The notes beneath the pieces are model-generated. The model did not search any database. It worked only from the letters and a program-made list of their open reading frames with translations, and was not told where the DNA came from. Positions 44,582 to 52,658 of a stretch of DNA of 64,000 nucleotides are shown in pieces. The DNA comes from Autumnicola sp041679265 (GTDB taxonomy: Bacteria; Bacteroidota; Bacteroidia; Flavobacteriales; Flavobacteriaceae): contig NZ_JBGFSM010000014.1 of the NCBI RefSeq assembly GCF_041679265.1, forward strand, positions 1-64,000. Direction: 5' to 3'. Each line of letters opens with the position of its first letter. Within the stretch, counting starts at the first letter, position 1. The translations under genes were made by a program, and so were the position numbers.

Positions 44582-45946
44582 ATGCATACCATAGATATGG
44601 ACCTGGTGGAAATGACGCTGGACGTCATGAAGTACACTATAGACCGTATCTCTAATGTCACCCCGGAGATGGGGTCTCCAAAAAAAGAAGAAGAATTATT
44701 AAGAATTGTTGGCCATACTATTACTCCTGAAGGGATAGGCGGAGAAAACGCTTTTAAGCTTTTTCGGGATGTGCTGGTAAAAGCCACTGTTCCCATAGAC
44801 CATCCGCGGCATTTGGCCTTTGTACCGGCAGCGCCTACGAGGGCTGCAATAATGTTTGATCTGGTTACTTCAGCCTCCAGTATTCACGGAGCCTACTGGA
44901 TGGAAGGCGCCGGAGGAATTTTTTGTGAGAACCAGGCAATGAAGTGGCTGGTTTCCCTTACCGGCCTGCCAGATGGTGCTTTTGGGGTTTTTACCAGTGG
45001 CGGTACAGCAGCTAACTTATCAGCCATGGTGGCGGCCAGGGAAGAATGGCGGGCAAGGAATTCGGCAAATGTTGGAGTAAAGGCATTGCTGCTTACTTCT
45101 CATGGAGCCCACAGTTCTATCCAGGCGATGGCTAAAGTTATTGATGCCGATGTGGTAATGATAGATTGTAAAGAAGAAAACCTGACCGGCCGGGAGCTGA
45201 TAAATGCCATGAACGAACTGGAAGAGAAAGACCGGAAAAGGCTTTTTGCAGTGGTGGCGACCGGCGGTACCACAAATGCCGGTATTATTGATGAACTGCA
45301 CAGTATTGCAGATGTTTGTGAAAAGGAAGATGTCTGGTTTCATGTAGATTGCGCTTACGGCGGGGGAGCACTCGCGGCAAATTCGGTAAGGCATCTTTTT
45401 AAAGGGATAGAGCGGGCAGACAGTATAACCATAGACCCTCATAAATGGCTTTTTTCACCCTATGATTGCGGCGCGGTAATCTATAAAAACCTGGAACTGG
45501 CAAAAAATGCCCATGCCCAGGAAGGTTCTTACCTTGAAATCTTTAAGGATGAAGGCGCGCAGGGATTTAATCCGGCAGATTATCAAATTCAGCTTACCAG
45601 AAGGATTCGTGGGATGCCTCTTTGGTTTTCCCTTGCCATGCATGGAACAAATAAATACAAAGAGGCCATTGAACGTGGAATTGAACTGGCGCACATAGCC
45701 GCAAAAAAGATAAAGGAAAGGGAAAATTTAGAGTTAGTGAGGCCACCGGGTTTATCTGTTGTTTTGTTCCGTAGAAAAGGATGGAGTCCGGAAAAATATA
45801 AAGACTGGACCTATAAAAACCATAGTGACGGATTTGCTCTTGTCACTCCCACTAAATGGAAAAATGAAACCGTTTCCCGTTTTTGCTTTATCAATCCCGA
45901 TACTACTGAAGAGGATATAGATCTAATCCTTGATACGATGGAGTAA
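44582..45946 (+). CDS. Group II PLP-dependent decarboxylase
   Basis: A 454-residue cytoplasmic enzyme of the aromatic-amino-acid/glutamate decarboxylase family. The PLP lysine is in IDPHKWLFSP (near residue 288), and other marks are FTSGGTAANLSAM (near 140), VATGGTTNAGIID (near 228) and VDCAYGGGA (near 255). It decarboxylates an amino acid to an amine; substrate options include aromatic amino acids, glutamate, aspartate or cysteine sulfinate. I chose ATG 44582 over an in-frame TTG at 44561. It lies 7 bases after bshC, so the two are likely co-expressed, but a functional link to bacillithiol is not established. Confidence 0.88.
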   Translation: MHTIDMDLVEMTLDVMKYTIDRISNVTPEMGSPKKEEELLRIVGHTITPEGIGGENAFKLFRDVLVKATVPIDHPRHLAFVPAAPTRAAIMFDLVTSASSIHGAYWMEGAGGIFCENQAMKWLVSLTGLPDGAFGVFTSGGTAANLSAMVAAREEWRARNSANVGVKALLLTSHGAHSSIQAMAKVIDADVVMIDCKEENLTGRELINAMNELEEKDRKRLFAVVATGGTTNAGIIDELHSIADVCEKEDVWFHVDCAYGGGALAANSVRHLFKGIERADSITIDPHKWLFSPYDCGAVIYKNLELAKNAHAQEGSYLEIFKDEGAQGFNPADYQIQLTRRIRGMPLWFSLAMHGTNKYKEAIERGIELAHIAAKKIKERENLELVRPPGLSVVLFRRKGWSPEKYKDWTYKNHSDGFALVTPTKWKNETVSRFCFINPDTTEEDIDLILDTME

Positions 45947-46000
45947 AAAAGAGTTTAGAGTTTTAAAGTTGAAAGTTTAAGGTTAACGAAAGGAGCTTTT

Positions 46001-46411
46001 TGATTGTTTTGTTCCCCTCCTTTTAAGGATAGGTGGCCGTATGCCGGGGTGGTATTTGCAGAATTTAAAATTAATCTAAATTGAAGAAATTGCATTGCTC
46101 CAGATTTACCCTTCCGTCTTTATCTTCTGCCGAAGATAAATCCACCTTCCCTTAAATGGGAAGGAGCTGTTTTTGCTTCCCTCCTTAAAAAGGAGGGCCC
46201 GCCTCAAAGTCGAGCAGGTTGGCCGTAGGCCGGGGAGGTATTTGCAGAAATTTAGAACTTTAAAGAAACATGAATCTAAATTGAAGAAATTGCATTGCCC
46301 CAGATTTACCCTTCCGTCTTTATCTTCTGCCGAAGATAAATCCACCTTCCCTTAAATGGGAAGGAGCTTTTTGATTGAATGGCAAAGTCGGTTGGCCGCA
46401 GTCCGGGGTGG
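46001..46411. repeat. Mosaic intergenic repeat with duplicated hairpin units
   Basis: The stretch 45947-46411 has no gene and is built from repeated modules. A 96-base unit occurs at 46073-46168 and again, exactly 200 bases later, at 46273-46368, with one mismatch. Each unit contains two perfect hairpins: arms TTTATCTTC/GAAGATAAA (46119-46140, 46319-46340) and CCTTCCC/GGGAAGG (46145-46164, 46345-46364). Another hairpin CCCTCCTT/AAGGAGGG lies at 46179-46197. A GGCCGTA-GCCGGGG-GG module occurs three times, near 46034, 46219 and 46390. The last module runs up to the stop of the SIMPL gene. This resembles a REP- or MITE-like non-coding element. Confidence 0.85.
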
Positions 46412-47137
46412 TTAATCTATCTCGTATTCCAGCCGCATGGTTATGGAAGCTGTCTTTTTCTTGTCAGCAGTATTATAAGCACCGCTCCAGCTGTAATCTT
46501 CCCCGCTGTTTTGGCCGGTGATCTGGAAAACACCCATATCTGCTCTTTTTAACTCCCCAAGGCTGCCGCCACTGTTCTCGGCAATTTTCTCTGCTCTCAG
46601 GCGAGCGTCTTCGGTAGCTTTGGAAATCATTTCAATCTTTAAATCGGCAATTTTTGTGTAGTAATATCTAGGAGGAGTAGAATTAAACTGTACTCCTTTA
46701 TTGAGCAATTCTGTTATTTCACGGGATACATTTTCAATAAGCTCCACGTCTGCAGATTCAATTTTCACGGTTTGAACTAGTTCATAACCTTTAAAAATGC
46801 TGCCCACATAATTCCCGTTTTGGTACTGGTTTTCCCTCTGTTCATTGGTTTGAACCGAATTAAAAACAATGTTTTCAGGCTTAATCCCTTTGTTGATGAG
46901 ATACTGTTTTACCGTTTCTTTGTCACTGTTCAATTCTTTGTAGGCCTGCTCCAAATTGGGGCTCATGCGGCTAAACTGCCCTTCCCAAACAATAAGATCT
47001 GAAGTGAAATTTTCACTGCCAGACCCGGTAACCGAAATAGTACCATCGGGATTGGCCCTGCTTACATAAGAGTTGCCCAAAAATATAGCAGCCAAAACAA
47101 TGGCCACAGAAAAAATAATCGCGCTAATGTATTTCAT
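46412..47137 (-). CDS. SIMPL (DUF541) domain protein
   Basis: A 241-residue envelope protein: one N-terminal hydrophobic segment (about 4-25) followed by a SIMPL domain (GTISVTGSGSENFTSDLIVW, then INKGIKPENIVF-type middle, and ARLRAEKIAENSGGSLGEL near 185). SIMPL proteins such as YggE and BP26 sit in the periplasm and are linked to oxidative-stress or assembly roles that remain unclear. No partner gene is adjacent; guaA is divergent. The 3' end borders the mosaic repeat. Confidence 0.85.
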   Translation of the reverse strand: MKYISAIIFSVAIVLAAIFLGNSYVSRANPDGTISVTGSGSENFTSDLIVWEGQFSRMSPNLEQAYKELNSDKETVKQYLINKGIKPENIVFNSVQTNEQRENQYQNGNYVGSIFKGYELVQTVKIESADVELIENVSREITELLNKGVQFNSTPPRYYYTKIADLKIEMISKATEDARLRAEKIAENSGGSLGELKRADMGVFQITGQNSGEDYSWSGAYNTADKKKTASITMRLEYEID

Positions 47138-47210
47138 AATTACGGGGAAAGTAGATCGTAATAAAGGTATAAAATAATCAGATTGCTGTTTTATTTTTAC
47201 CTCAAATTCT

Positions 47211-47218
47211 TACTTTTG
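47211..47218 (+). promoter_or_regulatory. TAnnTTTG -7 promoter element of guaA
   Basis: TACTTTTG matches the consensus exactly and ends 3 bases before the ATG at 47222, so a transcript would start at or near the start codon. A longer in-frame reading from 47183 would place this box inside the gene and is therefore not preferred. Confidence 0.5.
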
Positions 47219-47221
47219 CAC

Positions 47222-48751
47222 ATGCAAAATAACGTACTTATCCTGGATTTCGGCTCGCAATACACTCAGCTAATCGCGAGACGGGTTAGAGAATTAAACA
47301 TTTATTGTGAAATCCATCCTTTCCATAAGGTTCCCGATGATCTTTCGGGTTTTAAAGCGGTTATTCTTTCGGGAAGCCCTTTTTCAGTAAGGGCTGAAGA
47401 TGCTCCACATCCCGATCTATCTAACGTCAGGGGGAAATTGCCAATTTTGGCAGTTTGTTATGGTGCCCAGTATTTTGCTCATTTTCATGGCGGAAAAGTA
47501 GAACCTTCTGAAACACGGGAATATGGCCGCGCGAATCTTTCAGTAATAAAAGACAAAGAACCGCTTTTCGAAAATATCCTGGAGAATTCCCAGGTTTGGA
47601 TGAGCCATAGCGATACGATTAGAGATTTGCCTGAAAATGCCGTGCGCCTTGCCAGTACAACCGATATTCTTAATGCGGCTTACCGTATAGAAGGAGAAGA
47701 AACCTTTGCCATCCAGTTCCACCCTGAAGTTTACCATTCTACTGATGGGAAGCAACTACTGGAAAATTTTCTCGTTAAAATAAGCGGGGTGGAGCAAAGC
47801 TGGACGCCGGGAGCATTTGTAGATTTAACAGTTTCAGAACTGCAGGAAAAAATAGGGAATGCCAAAGTGGTATTAGGCTTGAGCGGGGGGGTAGATTCCA
47901 CCGTTGCTGCCGTTTTGTTAAATCAGGCCATCGGGAAAAATCTTTATTGCATATTTGTAAATAATGGGTTGCTGAGGAAGGGCGAGTTCGATAGCGTTCT
48001 TCATCAGTATAAAGATATGGGGCTAAACGTGAAGGGAGTAGATGCTTCGGCACGGTTTCTGGATGCACTTGCAGGAATAAGCGATCCTGAATTAAAGCGG
48101 AAAGCCATAGGAAATACGTTTATTGAGGTTTTTGATGATGAAGCGCATGAAATTACAGATGTTACCTATCTCGCCCAGGGCACTATTTATCCTGATGTGA
48201 TTGAATCCGTTTCGGTTAACGGCCCGTCAGTTACCATAAAATCCCATCATAATGTAGGCGGATTGCCAGATTTTATGAAGCTGAAGGTGGTAGAGCCGCT
48301 TAGAATGCTGTTTAAAGATGAGGTGAGGAGAGTGGGAAAAGAACTGGGAATAGATCCTGAACTGCTTGGAAGGCATCCTTTCCCCGGCCCCGGACTTGCT
48401 ATCAGGATCCTTGGTGATATTACTGAAGAAAAGGTGAGGATATTACAGGAAGTAGACCATATCTTTATACAAGGTTTGAGGGACTGGATGTTGTATGATA
48501 AAGTGTGGCAGGCAGGAGCGATCCTGCTTCCCGTGCAATCTGTTGGAGTGATGGGAGATGAGCGCACTTATGAGCAGGTAGTGGCTTTGCGTGCGGTAGA
48601 ATCTACCGATGGCATGACGGCAGACTGGGTAAATTTACCTTATGAATTTTTGCAAAAAACTTCCAATACAATAATTAACAGGGTGAAGGGCGTTAACAGA
48701 GTAGTTTATGATATCAGTTCAAAACCGCCTGCCACCATAGAATGGGAATAG
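47222..48751 (+). CDS. guaA: GMP synthase (glutamine-hydrolysing)
   Basis: A 509-residue enzyme that aminates XMP to GMP in purine synthesis. The N-terminal class I glutamine amidotransferase has LDFGSQYTQLIARRVRE, the nucleophile in AVCYGAQYFAHF (Cys near 79) and QFHPEVYHS. The ATP pyrophosphatase domain has LSGGVDSTVAA (near 220), and the C-terminal dimer domain ends SSKPPATIEWE. Length is normal. I chose ATG 47222 because a promoter box lies just before it. Confidence 0.96.
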   Translation: MQNNVLILDFGSQYTQLIARRVRELNIYCEIHPFHKVPDDLSGFKAVILSGSPFSVRAEDAPHPDLSNVRGKLPILAVCYGAQYFAHFHGGKVEPSETREYGRANLSVIKDKEPLFENILENSQVWMSHSDTIRDLPENAVRLASTTDILNAAYRIEGEETFAIQFHPEVYHSTDGKQLLENFLVKISGVEQSWTPGAFVDLTVSELQEKIGNAKVVLGLSGGVDSTVAAVLLNQAIGKNLYCIFVNNGLLRKGEFDSVLHQYKDMGLNVKGVDASARFLDALAGISDPELKRKAIGNTFIEVFDDEAHEITDVTYLAQGTIYPDVIESVSVNGPSVTIKSHHNVGGLPDFMKLKVVEPLRMLFKDEVRRVGKELGIDPELLGRHPFPGPGLAIRILGDITEEKVRILQEVDHIFIQGLRDWMLYDKVWQAGAILLPVQSVGVMGDERTYEQVVALRAVESTDGMTADWVNLPYEFLQKTSNTIINRVKGVNRVVYDISSKPPATIEWE

Positions 48752-48785
48752 CTGTTGCTGTTTTGGACAATAAAAAATATTGAAG

Positions 48786-50759
48786 ATGAAATACCTTTTG
48801 GCGCTGTGTTTATTGTTTCAGGTTTTTACTTCTGAAGCGCTGGCCCAGCAATACAAATATCACACTGTTGCTCCCGGGGAGACGGTAAGCAGTATTGCCC
48901 GTACCTATAACATTACTAAAGAAGATATTTATAAGTATAATCCCGATGCAAAAAACGGGATAGATGCTTCAGCAAAACTTGTTATTCCTCTAACTTCTAC
49001 AGAAGCTCCTGCTAATGATGAGGCGGTAACTTTTATTACGCATAAAGTTGCCAAAAAGGAAACGCTTTTTGGTCTTTCCCAGGAATACAATGTGGAGATT
49101 GAGGATATTAAGCGTTATAACAAGCAATTGTATTCCAAAGAACTTCAAACCGGGGAAGAAATTCGAATTCCGGTAAAGGCAAAAACTCCCCCGTTACAAA
49201 ATAATGCTGCTGCAGCCAGCCCTTCAGGAACAAATAGCCAAATCCGGCCGCAGGATACCCGTAATACGCGGGAACACGTGGTGCTTCCAAAGGAAACTAA
49301 ATATGGCATCGCTCGTAAATATGGCCTTACCGTACAGGAACTGGAAGAAATGAACCCAAAAGTTGGCGTGCTGCAGCCAGGGGTGATGCTGAAAGTAGGA
49401 ACAAATGTGCTTGATGATTCTGTAATTATTACCGATGAAACTTTTGAATTCTACGAGGTGAAGCCAAAGGAAAATTTCTTCAGGCTAACGCAAAAGTTCG
49501 GCATTGATAAAGATTCCCTTATCGCACTCAATCCCGCACTTGTAGACGGGGTAAAATCCGGTATGGTTTTAAAAATTCCTGCAGATCCCGATACCAACAC
49601 CAGCGGTTTGAACATAGATAATTTTGAAGAAGCTGCCGGAAAAAGCGTACACCTAAAAGATGCCATTGCCAATTATGAAACCAAAGAATTGGTAGTTATG
49701 CTTCCTTACAATCTGGATAAAATAGAAAGTGATTCTATAGGTACTTACAAAGATGCCATCTTAAATGATAGGGTGCTTCGCATTTCTCTAGATTTCTACA
49801 GTGGAGTGCTTATGGCTGTGGAAGAGGCTAAAGAGTTAGGCATTTCTACAAATTTAAGAGTTTACGATACCAAATATGATACAAGCAATGGTGCCCGTGA
49901 AGTAAACAATATTATTAATACTCATGACTTTAGCAATGTAAATGCAGTTATAGGCCCCTTTTTCCAGGCTGCCTTAGAGGCTGCTGCGGCAAGGCTGGCT
50001 TCGCAAAATATTCCAGTTATTAGTCCGCTTTCCAACAAAGCGATGAGGCCGTATATGAACCTGCTGCAATCCCGTCCTACAGATGAGATGCTGGTGGATG
50101 CCATGCTGAATTACCTGCAAAAGAACGCGCAGAATAAAAATGTGGTGGTTATAGCAGATGGCAAAAATTATGAAATAAAAAGCAGGCTGGGCCAGATTCT
50201 TCCCAATGCGCGTTTTGTAAATCCTTCTGAAGGATATGTTTCTGAAAGTGCCATGGACGCCGCTTTAGCTCCTAACAGGGAAAACTGGGTGATTTTGGAA
50301 TCTGATAATGTTGGGGTATTAAGCAGTGTGACTTCCGGCCTAAACCGCCTTGCCAGAAATAAAAATATCAGCCTTCTTACCACCAGCAAAGGAAACGGGT
50401 ATGATAATGATAATGTGGCCAATGAACATCTGGCCAGGCTAAAATTCCGTTATCCTTCCGTAGATAAAGAATTTAACGATACTGCTTCAAAAGAATTTAT
50501 AGAAGAATATACAGAGAAGTATGGTGTGAATCCTAATCAATATGCGGTGCGAGGATATGATCTTACTCTTGATGTGCTGTTAAGGCTTGCTGCTTCAGAA
50601 GATCTTTATGATTCTTTTGAGCGCTTTAAAGGCTACACCGAATATTATGAAAATAAATTCCATTATTTGCCAAAATCAGGTGGAGGTTTTCATAATGACG
50701 CCGTGTATATTATGCGTATAAATCCCGATCTAACTTTAAGTGTTGAAAATGACTTCTAG
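48786..50759 (+). CDS. LysM-repeat protein fused to a periplasmic-binding-protein-like domain
   Basis: A 657-residue exported protein. A signal peptide (about 1-22) is followed by four LysM repeats at about 24-70, 83-128, 163-207 and 222-263 (YHTVAPGETVSSIARTYNIT, HKVAKKETLFGLSQEYNV, VVLPKETKYGIARKYGL, YEVKPKENFFRLTQKFGI), which bind peptidoglycan. From about 300 the protein resembles the type I periplasmic-binding fold (VMLPYNLDKIE, VNAVIGPFFQAALEAAAARLASQNIPVISP). It is probably tethered to the cell wall while sensing or binding a small ligand. It starts 34 bases after guaA, and the OsmC gene overlaps its end. Confidence 0.8.
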   Translation: MKYLLALCLLFQVFTSEALAQQYKYHTVAPGETVSSIARTYNITKEDIYKYNPDAKNGIDASAKLVIPLTSTEAPANDEAVTFITHKVAKKETLFGLSQEYNVEIEDIKRYNKQLYSKELQTGEEIRIPVKAKTPPLQNNAAAASPSGTNSQIRPQDTRNTREHVVLPKETKYGIARKYGLTVQELEEMNPKVGVLQPGVMLKVGTNVLDDSVIITDETFEFYEVKPKENFFRLTQKFGIDKDSLIALNPALVDGVKSGMVLKIPADPDTNTSGLNIDNFEEAAGKSVHLKDAIANYETKELVVMLPYNLDKIESDSIGTYKDAILNDRVLRISLDFYSGVLMAVEEAKELGISTNLRVYDTKYDTSNGAREVNNIINTHDFSNVNAVIGPFFQAALEAAAARLASQNIPVISPLSNKAMRPYMNLLQSRPTDEMLVDAMLNYLQKNAQNKNVVVIADGKNYEIKSRLGQILPNARFVNPSEGYVSESAMDAALAPNRENWVILESDNVGVLSSVTSGLNRLARNKNISLLTTSKGNGYDNDNVANEHLARLKFRYPSVDKEFNDTASKEFIEEYTEKYGVNPNQYAVRGYDLTLDVLLRLAASEDLYDSFERFKGYTEYYENKFHYLPKSGGGFHNDAVYIMRINPDLTLSVENDF

Positions 50760-51150
50760 AGTAATATACCAGGGCGGTTTAAGGACCCAGGCAGAACACC
50801 TGCAAAGCGGTGCGAAGATGATTACCGATGCGCCCGTAGACAATCATGGAAAAGGAGAAGCTTTTTCTCCAACAGATACTGTTGCCACTGCACTGGCTAC
50901 CTGTATGCTAACCGTAATGGGTATTAAGGCTGAAGCTATGGAAATTGATATCACCGGGGCTACGGCTTCAGTAACTAAAACCATGGCAGCCGAGCCACGC
51001 CGGATTTCCCAAATTGAAGTGGTAATTGAGTTTAAAGGTGATTTTGAAGAAAAGCAAAAGAAAATCCTTGAAAATACTGCCAGAAATTGCCCGGTATTAT
51101 ACAGCCTTCATCCTGATATTGTAAAAAATATCAGCTTTCATTATCATTAA
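50749..51150 (+). CDS. OsmC family peroxiredoxin-like protein
   Basis: A 133-residue cytoplasmic protein of the OsmC/Ohr family. The two redox cysteines are present: ALATCMLTVMG (near 59) and NTARNCPVLYSLHP (near 116), with the arginine-bearing RTQAEHLQSG at the front. It reduces organic hydroperoxides. I chose ATG 50749, which overlaps the previous stop by 11 bases and implies coupling. The DUF922 gene begins at its stop. Confidence 0.88.
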   Translation: MTSRVIYQGGLRTQAEHLQSGAKMITDAPVDNHGKGEAFSPTDTVATALATCMLTVMGIKAEAMEIDITGATASVTKTMAAEPRRISQIEVVIEFKGDFEEKQKKILENTARNCPVLYSLHPDIVKNISFHYH

Positions 51151-51695
51151 TGCGCAGGTTATTCCTTCTTCTATTCGGTTTAATTTTCAGCATTAATGGA
51201 TTTGCTCAAAAAGAAAGGGAAAAGATCAGTTGGGACAAAGACAGGCCTTTGGTTTGGAGCGATTTTAAAGGAAATCCGGCGCCACTGAGTCCTTTTAAGG
51301 CAAATACCAATGCCGGGATTAGCTTTTCATGGAGCTATAGCGAAAATGGGAGCGATAAGGAATTAAAATATACGGCAGAAAGTTATTTCTATCCGCAACT
51401 GTCCTGGAAGAAGGTTGTTAAAGAAAAAGAATTTTTACTTGCGCATGAACAACTGCATTTTGATATAGCGGAACTTCATGCAAGGATGCTGCGCAAAGCG
51501 CTTTCAGAATATAAAATTGGCATAAACGTAAAGAAAGAGCTTGTTGCACTTTATAATTTGTATGGAAGAAAACTCGAGGAAATGCAGCAGCAGTTTGATA
51601 AGGAAACCAATCACAGCAAAATAAAGGAAGCCGAATTGGAGTGGCGGGATTTTGTAAAAGAGGAACTTGATAAATACCAGGCTTACGCCAATTAA
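51150..51695 (+). CDS. DUF922-like secreted zinc protease
   Basis: A 181-residue exported protein with a signal peptide (about 1-19). The HExxH zinc motif HEQLHFDI is at residues 99-106, with a following AELHARM helix, as in DUF922 proteins that are predicted zinc proteases. The front half is beta-rich (LVWSDFKGNPAPLSPFKANT). The first base of the gene coincides with the last base of the OsmC stop, so the three genes from 48786 form a coupled group. Its 3' end overlaps the convergent oxidoreductase gene by 4 bases. Confidence 0.7.
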   Translation: MRRLFLLLFGLIFSINGFAQKEREKISWDKDRPLVWSDFKGNPAPLSPFKANTNAGISFSWSYSENGSDKELKYTAESYFYPQLSWKKVVKEKEFLLAHEQLHFDIAELHARMLRKALSEYKIGINVKKELVALYNLYGRKLEEMQQQFDKETNHSKIKEAELEWRDFVKEELDKYQAYAN

Positions 51696-52636
51696 AGACC
51701 GGCTACTTCAGCTTTTGCCTTTTCAAAATCTTCCATTATTTCCTTTACAATTTCGGCAGCGGGTTTTATGTCATGGATCAATCCTGAAATCTGTCCAATT
51801 TCAAGTTCGCCTTCTTCCAGGTCACCTTCAAACATTCCCCTTTTTGCGCGGGCACGGCCAAGCAACTTAATAAGATCTTCTTTTTGAGGATTTTGAAGAT
51901 ATAACTCCTGGATATCCTGGTAAAACTTATTTTTTAGAAGTCGCACGGGTGCCAGTTCCTTTAAAGTAAGCACGGTATCTCCTTCCTGCGAATTAACCAC
52001 AAGCTCCTTGAATTTCTGGTGGGAAGAAGCCTCGTTAGAAGCCACAAACCGGCTGCCAATTTGTACGGCATCTGCTCCCAAAACCATGGCGGCAAGCATT
52101 CCGCGGCCGGTAGCAATTCCCCCCGCGGCAATCAGCGGGATTTCAAGTTTTTCCCTTACCATAGGGATTAAGGTAAAAGTAGTGGTTTCATCCCGGCCAT
52201 TATGGCCACCTGCTTCAAAACCTTCAGCAACCACAGCATCAACGCCTGCTTCCTGGGATTTTAAAGCAAATTTCAGGCTGCTCACTACATGAACCACTAT
52301 TATTCCATGTTCCTGCAAATGCCTGGTCCAGGTTTTTGGATTTCCGGCTGAAGTAAATACAACCGGCACCTTTTCTTCAATAATAATCTCCATTATTTCC
52401 TCTGCATTAGGATAGAGCAGGGGAACATTTACGGCAAAAGTTTTTTTTGTCGCCTCTTTGCATTTTTTTACGTGCTGCCTTAAAACGTCAGGGTACATGG
52501 AGCCGGCTCCAATAATTCCCAGTCCGCCGGCATTGCTAACGGTGCTGGCCAGCTTCCAGCCGCTGGCCCAAACCATTCCTGCCTGGATAAGGGGATATTG
52601 TATATTAAAAAGTTTAGTTATCCGGTTGCGGGACAT
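51692..52636 (-). CDS. NAD(P)H-dependent flavin oxidoreductase / nitronate monooxygenase family
   Basis: A 314-residue FMN enzyme with TIM-barrel sequence of the 2-nitropropane dioxygenase group: ITKLFNIQYPLIQAGMVW, VSNAGGLGIIGAG, VAEGFEAGGHNG and IAAGGIATGRGMLAAMVLGADAVQIGSRF. Members oxidise nitronates, reduce enoyl substrates (FabK type) or degrade propionate-3-nitronate; the exact role is unclear. I chose ATG 52636: the in-frame upstream extension to 52789 is not family-like. It starts 22 bases after mnmA and is probably co-transcribed with it. Confidence 0.88.
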   Translation of the reverse strand: MSRNRITKLFNIQYPLIQAGMVWASGWKLASTVSNAGGLGIIGAGSMYPDVLRQHVKKCKEATKKTFAVNVPLLYPNAEEIMEIIIEEKVPVVFTSAGNPKTWTRHLQEHGIIVVHVVSSLKFALKSQEAGVDAVVAEGFEAGGHNGRDETTTFTLIPMVREKLEIPLIAAGGIATGRGMLAAMVLGADAVQIGSRFVASNEASSHQKFKELVVNSQEGDTVLTLKELAPVRLLKNKFYQDIQELYLQNPQKEDLIKLLGRARAKRGMFEGDLEEGELEIGQISGLIHDIKPAAEIVKEIMEDFEKAKAEVAGL

Positions 52637-52658
52637 AAAAGTTGAAATTTCCCCGAAG

